This document shows, one piece after another, positions 18,972-22,532 of a stretch of 22,532 nucleotides of DNA (positions within the stretch are counted from its first letter, which is position 1; each line of letters opens with the position of its first letter). This stretch comes from Chara braunii (lineage: Eukaryota; Streptophyta; Charophyceae; Charales; Characeae). Position numbers and translations under genes: made by a program. The stretch spans positions 1,685,186 through 1,707,717 of the forward strand of contig BFEA01000238.1 in assembly GCA_003427395.1 (NCBI GenBank), written 5' to 3'. The notes below the pieces were generated by a model that worked only from the letters and a program-made list of their open reading frames with translations, had not been told where the DNA came from and ran no database searches.

Positions 18972-19317
18972 AANTAAGATCGGNTATTAAAGTTTGATTN
19001 TNATGCAAAACACCGTTCAGGTGCCTTCTTGGGTAGGCAAGCTGGTTGACCAGGCTATCTCGATTATTTGACCTGATGAAGACCGGATCGCTAATCATCG
19101 CATACTNAGTAGGCAACAACCTCGAGTCAATTCTAGATACCGCTCAGTGAGTACTCCCAGACTGTTCAAGNCTTTGATGATAAATGCGACGATTTAGCGT
19201 GACAGAGAATCTCAGCAACCAANGAGAAGCCTATCTGTCCCCAAAGTGTCGAAATCGCCAGGGCTGTCTATAATCCATCCCAACTACGATCTTGGCCTGA
19301 AGATGTGAAAAAGAACG

Positions 19318-19569
19318 ATGAGAGAAGGGGGGGTCCTAGTGGTGAAAGGCAAACTAAATAGGGATAAGAGGGAGGGATGGAAGGAAAATGCATGCAAACA
19401 TATGGAGACATACAGATTAACACAGAGGGAATTTGCAGTCAGAACCGGGGGGGAGAGAAAGTACATCGAGTATATAAACTATTTTTGCGGACATGACGAC
19501 AAACTGCACAGTACCAGCTCATTGCTAGAGTTAGAAGAGCAGGCCAAAGCAAGGATCGAACAGGCATAG
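19318..19569 (+). CDS. Hypothetical small basic protein
   Basis: ATG at 19318 opens 83 codons to a TAG, preceded in frame by TGA at 19306. The product is charged, with an N-terminal basic stretch (KGKLNRDKREGWK) and a helical end, LLELEEQAKARIEQA. No motif or family is recognised, and flanking sequence contains ambiguous bases. It may be chance or a remnant. Confidence 0.25.
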   Translation: MREGGVLVVKGKLNRDKREGWKENACKHMETYRLTQREFAVRTGGERKYIEYINYFCGHDDKLHSTSSLLELEEQAKARIEQA

Positions 19570-19801
19570 GGGTGTCAGAATCTTCATCTTGAGTCTATCA
19601 CTCACTTCGGTAATTTGTTTCTCTTTCCAACGTTTCTCTATTATATGATCAGAGTTCGAAGACTTTTCCGACTGGACAGTACTTGGCAGCCTAAACAACT
19701 AAAAAATCCCCAATCAAAGAGCAAACGATGTCAAGCATCCTGTTACTTATGTAACATTAAGAACAGTACTCAGAACAATCTTCATGACAGCATTCAAATT
19801 C

Positions 19802-19912
19802 TACTCAGTCAGTACTCAACCGCTACTCGACCAACATTCAACTGTTATTCAGTCAGTGCTCAGCCATTACCTAATCAACTTCTAATCGTTATTNAACCAG
19901 TATTCAATCGTT
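19802..19912 (+). repeat. 44-bp tandem repeat, 2.5 copies
   Basis: tactcagtcagt at 19802, tattcagtcagt at 19846 and tattnaaccagt at 19890 are spaced 44 bases apart. Each is followed by related ctcaaccgctac / ctcagccattac and caac-ttc-aa sequences. Divergence between copies is moderate. Confidence 0.75.
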
Positions 19913-20050
19913 AAAGTTGTTTGAAGCTCTCCGCCGGAGCCAAATCTGCGAATGGTTAGACTCTTTTACTCCATTTAAATATCAAGGTATCTAAGGCACT
20001 GTTCATGCTGAAGAGCAGGGGAAGTCAGTTCCATCATCCAGCTTTCTCAC

Positions 20051-20740
20051 ATGAGTGCAATCCGATCATTCCCAATCCAAGAGACTGTACTGGCTAGTCT
20101 CAACAAGATAGCTACAAAAGATGCTTTCCAATACCGGTATGCCAGTGCAGATGTTTTCAGGCAGGGAGACCTATCCATCTATGTGGTCCACACTGAGTTC
20201 GCTGGTGGTATTATTCATGACTTGAGGCCCTATTTGAAGAAGGGCAAGGAGTCTCATAAGCATTTTGACTCGGTGTGGACTGCAGCAGCCAGGTACCTAG
20301 AAGAGAGGGAGAGAGAGCTCGATGAGAGCGGTACTAAGCTGATCCGCAGCTTCGGACCAAAGCTCTACTCAGACTATCCTAGACCCTCGGTACCATTCAC
20401 TCTAATAGACGACTCTCACTGGGGCGACCTGATTGATCTGGCAAAGAGGTACATCTCACCTACACAGATTAACTATCAAGCACTGACAGAGCCTTCAGAG
20501 TTCGATCATCTCAGACGAGGAGTCTTCTCCAGACCCTATCTACCTACACTATGGGAAGAGTTCTGCTCCATGATTGACTTTCGGGTCATGTACCTTGGAT
20601 GGAGGTGCTCGGAGTTAGCAGGCTTCAGGTGGCTTTACGTTCAGAGGCCACAACCTCAAAAAGTACGGGGACATGGCTCGAGACACAAGAAACGCACAAC
20701 AAAGTGGGAAACTGAGCGTGAGACTCAGAGGGATGAGTGA
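20051..20740 (+). CDS. LTR-encoded protein of unknown family, 229 aa
   Basis: ATG 20051 to TGA 20738, uninterrupted. The N-terminal block (residues 13-65) ends HDLRPYLKKG and is matched without gaps by the leader ORF at 3070-3228 (23 of 53 identical). A charged helical stretch (YLEERERELDE, residues 82-92) follows. A second block, PFTLIDDSHWGDLIDLAKRY (115-134), also has relatives in the leader. A region with LPTLWEEF and YLGWRCSELAGF comes next, then a very basic, hydrophilic end (GHGSRHKKRTTK). No signal peptide or membrane segment is obvious and no known catalytic motif is seen. The basic tail might contact nucleic acid, which is inference. It lies in the LTR upstream of the promoter-like box. 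It could be an accessory gene of the element or a captured host fragment. Confidence 0.6.
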   Translation: MSAIRSFPIQETVLASLNKIATKDAFQYRYASADVFRQGDLSIYVVHTEFAGGIIHDLRPYLKKGKESHKHFDSVWTAAARYLEERERELDESGTKLIRSFGPKLYSDYPRPSVPFTLIDDSHWGDLIDLAKRYISPTQINYQALTEPSEFDHLRRGVFSRPYLPTLWEEFCSMIDFRVMYLGWRCSELAGFRWLYVQRPQPQKVRGHGSRHKKRTTKWETERETQRDE

Positions 20741-21198
20741 GGACTCTTGACTGGTGCTGGCTGTGTTTCCTGCATGTGTACTTCCTGAGGCTATTATGAG
20801 TTCTTATTCTTCCCTCACTTGACTTTGTTCTTTCATTGCTCGAGTCAGTCGGTCTTGCTTCTTGCATTGCCATGCTTGATGATTGTATTTCTTCAAAGGT
20901 TCTGTCACGGTTCTCAAAATCAGATTGACATAATTGATGCATGCATAGCACTCTACAACTTTATGATTATTATTTGCATGATTCTCTGCTGTTCCGAATC
21001 AAAATAAAAAGATTCATAAGACCGGGGACCGGCGAAGACCGCAATTGAAGGGTGTCGCTCGAAGCCAGACGCACACAACAGGAAGGGATTTGCATTTTTT
21101 AATTTATTTTATTTATCGCAATCCACAAGTAAAATCCTGCGTGACAGCCTGTTGGCTTTCTGGTCGCTTGAAGAGAAGCAACTAGAAAAAGTGCGACA
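20051..21198 (+). mobile_element. Second LTR copy (solo or 3' LTR), start unresolved
   Basis: Bases 20171-21198 match 1723-2707. The end gtgcgaca at 21198 coincides with the LTR terminus defined by the primer-binding site in the other copy. Here no primer-binding site follows, so this is a 3' or solo LTR. The segment 20051-20170, which carries the start of the ORF, has no partner in copy 1, and the true 5' terminus (TG) lies upstream and was not found. No target-site duplication could be established. Confidence 0.65.
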
Positions 21199-21218
21199 AC
21201 GTATCACCCGTCGGCGCG

Positions 21219-21285
21219 CATTTTCATGAACACGCATCTTCATGATCGCGCGATCGTGATCACTCATCTTCATGATAAAGCGATC
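21219..21285. repeat. 30-bp degenerate repeat with palindromes
   Basis: catcttcatgat occurs at 21235 and 21265, and cattttcatgaa at 21219. The 12-base perfect palindrome gatcgcgcgatc lies at 21244-21255 and cgatcatgaa follows at 21281. It starts 20 bases after the LTR end. Confidence 0.75.
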
Positions 21286-21363
21286 ATGAATGTTCTTGAG
21301 CAACGATTGTTCACGATGAGGGGGCAACTACGATCATTGTCTTGTTTTGACGTCGATGGAAAA

Positions 21364-21717
21364 CAAGGTTGCCGTCAGCTATAGGTGAGCACAAGGCAGA
21401 AAATGATGGCCTAGTTGTACACTGTGGTCGATGAGGAACTAGGTACTCACTATGGTTTGCCAGGTGGACCGCAGGGCACTCTTCGCGGCTGGAGAAGAAC
21501 CTCGTGCCACGTCGCCGACATTGCTCGATAATGAATACAGATTCCTCAGTTGTGTTCGCTGTCGTGAAATGTCGTCGATGTGGAACGAGGTTCTCCAGCC
21601 GCGAAGGGTACGCCGCGATCGACGTGGCAAACCACGGCGAGAACCTCGCTCCGCATCGACCAGAATGTACAACTGGGCCATCGTTTTTCGCTTTCTTGCA
21701 TCCACCTCGATCAACCG
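21364..21717. repeat. Large imperfect inverted repeat (foldback)
   Basis: The left arm (about 21364-21523) and right arm (about 21561-21717) are reverse complements over most of their length, with a short 35-40 base loop. The best core pairs cttcgcggctggaga...acctcgt (21481-21505) with acgaggttctccagccgcgaag (21585-21606), except for three extra bases. Outer parts pair gatggcctagttgtac (21405) with gtacaactgggccatc (21667), and tggtttgcca (21453) with tggcaaacca (21625). Open frames on both strands here mirror each other for this reason and are not called as genes. Confidence 0.85.
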
Positions 21718-21720
21718 TCT

Positions 21721-21967
21721 GGTCGCGAGTGCGACACGTTCCACTTCTGTTCAACAACTGTCCATTGCGGCACGTGTGATCGCGGGTACAACACGTGTGC
21801 GCTCAAGCGTGTCCCGCAGTGTAGTCGTCACCGCACGGTCGCGATAAAAGCGCAGCGAGCACGGTAAAGCGTGTGATCGTGAGTGCGACACGTGTGCCTT
21901 TTCACGAGCAACTGTCCTGAAGGTGATTGTCGTGGTCCGTCGGGATCCGATCTTGCACGTGTGCCTT
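21721..21967. repeat. Direct repeats containing CACGTG
   Basis: Related strings ggtcgcgagtgcgacacgtt (21721), gatcgcgggtacaacacgtg (21778) and gatcgtgagtgcgacacgtg (21875), plus gcacgtgtgcctt near 21956, form diverged repeats at irregular spacing. CACGTG is the E-box/G-box core, but a regulatory role is not shown. Confidence 0.6.
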
Positions 21968-22532
21968 CTCGTGACCACATAAAGTTTGGATGCCAGCGGA
22001 TTAGCATGACTGCAAGCCCTTCATGTTAAATTGAAGGTCGAGGTAATGAACATGAAGTTCAAATCCCTACGGGCTTGCGGTTTGGCCACTGATTTCAAAC
22101 ACGCACAGTACACAAACGACTCTAAAAGTAGTCGGGTCGGGTCACAGGTTTCCTGCCACGCCGGTTTAGGACGGCTTGCAGGTTGCAACCTCCCCGCTGG
22201 TGGCATGACTGCTCGCCTTTCGGACTTGCAGTTAGCCTCAGTTGCCAAGAACCATGGTTTCAAAAAGTTCGAATCCCGATGGACTTTAGGTAATGTGTAC
22301 CGACAAATCCATCGACTCTGAAGACCCCGATTCGGGAACATCAAATGTGTTGTCATTGCCAACAACGTTCATGACGACCCTCGTAAATTTTCCACTTCAA
22401 CCCTATCAGCCCCAGTCATCAACGGTCGCCCCGCGGGGACGTCACTTTGAAAAAATTACATTCCTGCAACATCAGGATCTGAAAGTCATTGTTGGCGACT
22501 CGCAGCAAAAAAGAAATCGGTCATCCTCGACC
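21968..22532. other. Unassigned end of window, possible primer-binding site
   Basis: No gene is convincing. An 8-base inverted pair gcaagccc (22012) / gggcttgc (22071) and small palindromes cccgattcggg (22326) and ccccgcgggg (22429) are present. At 22493-22506 the string tggcgactcgcagc, five bases after a CA, begins like the tRNA-Arg-type primer-binding sites of some plant LTR elements. It is too short to be certain. Confidence 0.3.

Noticed and set aside
21311-21867. Five overlapping ORFs on both strands with similar peptides
   Set aside because: Similarity arises from the inverted repeat being read on each strand.
22012-22078. tRNA-like structure (gcaagccc...gttcaaatccc...gggcttgc)
   Set aside because: The outer stem pairs but the length is 67 and the T-arm bases flanking ttcaaat do not pair.
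22255-22290. B-box-like gttcgaatccc suggesting a tRNA
   Set aside because: Flanking five-base stems are not complementary and no A-box or acceptor stem is found upstream.
22429-22438. Palindrome ccccgcgggg as a regulatory site
   Set aside because: A ten-base palindrome in GC-rich DNA is expected by chance. No supporting context.

Overview
The window looks like gene-poor nuclear DNA of a eukaryote. It holds no bacterial operons, no ribosome-binding-site-led genes and no CRISPR or insertion-sequence structures. It is dominated by a decayed Ty3/gypsy LTR retrotransposon, satellite DNA, short tandem repeats and long stretches without recognisable genes. The host cannot be fixed from sequence alone. 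The primer-binding site fits the 3' end of plant-type tRNA-Asp. The RT/RNase H style (a PQG motif, then VKGP, then VWEH) recalls Ty3/gypsy elements I associate with basidiomycete fungi and possibly charophyte algae. I lean weakly to a streptophyte alga or plant relative.

Layout: 1-60 is a CT microsatellite. 107-1505 is a satellite whose every unit carries a near-perfect hairpin, in two length classes (about 82 and 91 bp). 1506-2707 is a truncated, rearranged 5' LTR, followed by a tRNA-Asp-type primer-binding site at 2712-2728. 2729-5228 is an unusually long leader containing broken open frames. 5229-6345 is gag (capsid plus CCHC knuckle), 6414-7502 the protease region, 7565-8856 RT, 8857-9342 RNase H, 9343-9723 an acidic linker, and 9766-10903 integrase with a GPY/F-type C-terminus. 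All coding parts are interrupted by stops or frameshifts. 10904-12891 is repeat-rich 3' noncoding or LTR-like DNA. 12892-20000 is mostly unassigned, with a few weak open frames and some assembly damage around 18780-19223. 20051-21198 is a second LTR copy with an intact 229-codon ORF. 21219-21970 holds palindromes, a 350-bp foldback and CACGTG-containing repeats. The last 550 bases are unassigned, with a possible second primer-binding site at 22493.

The most interesting point is a protein family I do not recognise. A 229-aa ORF lies inside the LTR (upstream of the TATA box and the LTR end). The leader between the LTR and gag carries further diverged relatives. The first leader copy aligns to the LTR ORF without gaps over 53 residues with 23 identities, and later leader segments appear to be additional weaker copies. 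This suggests an LTR-retrotransposon lineage with an accessory gene in its LTR and a multiplied, decayed set of relatives before gag. The two LTR-like blocks upstream and downstream of pol are colinear with pieces at 11748 and 20171. One old element spanning roughly 1506-21198, with a later insertion in its 3' LTR, is therefore a reasonable but unproven reading.
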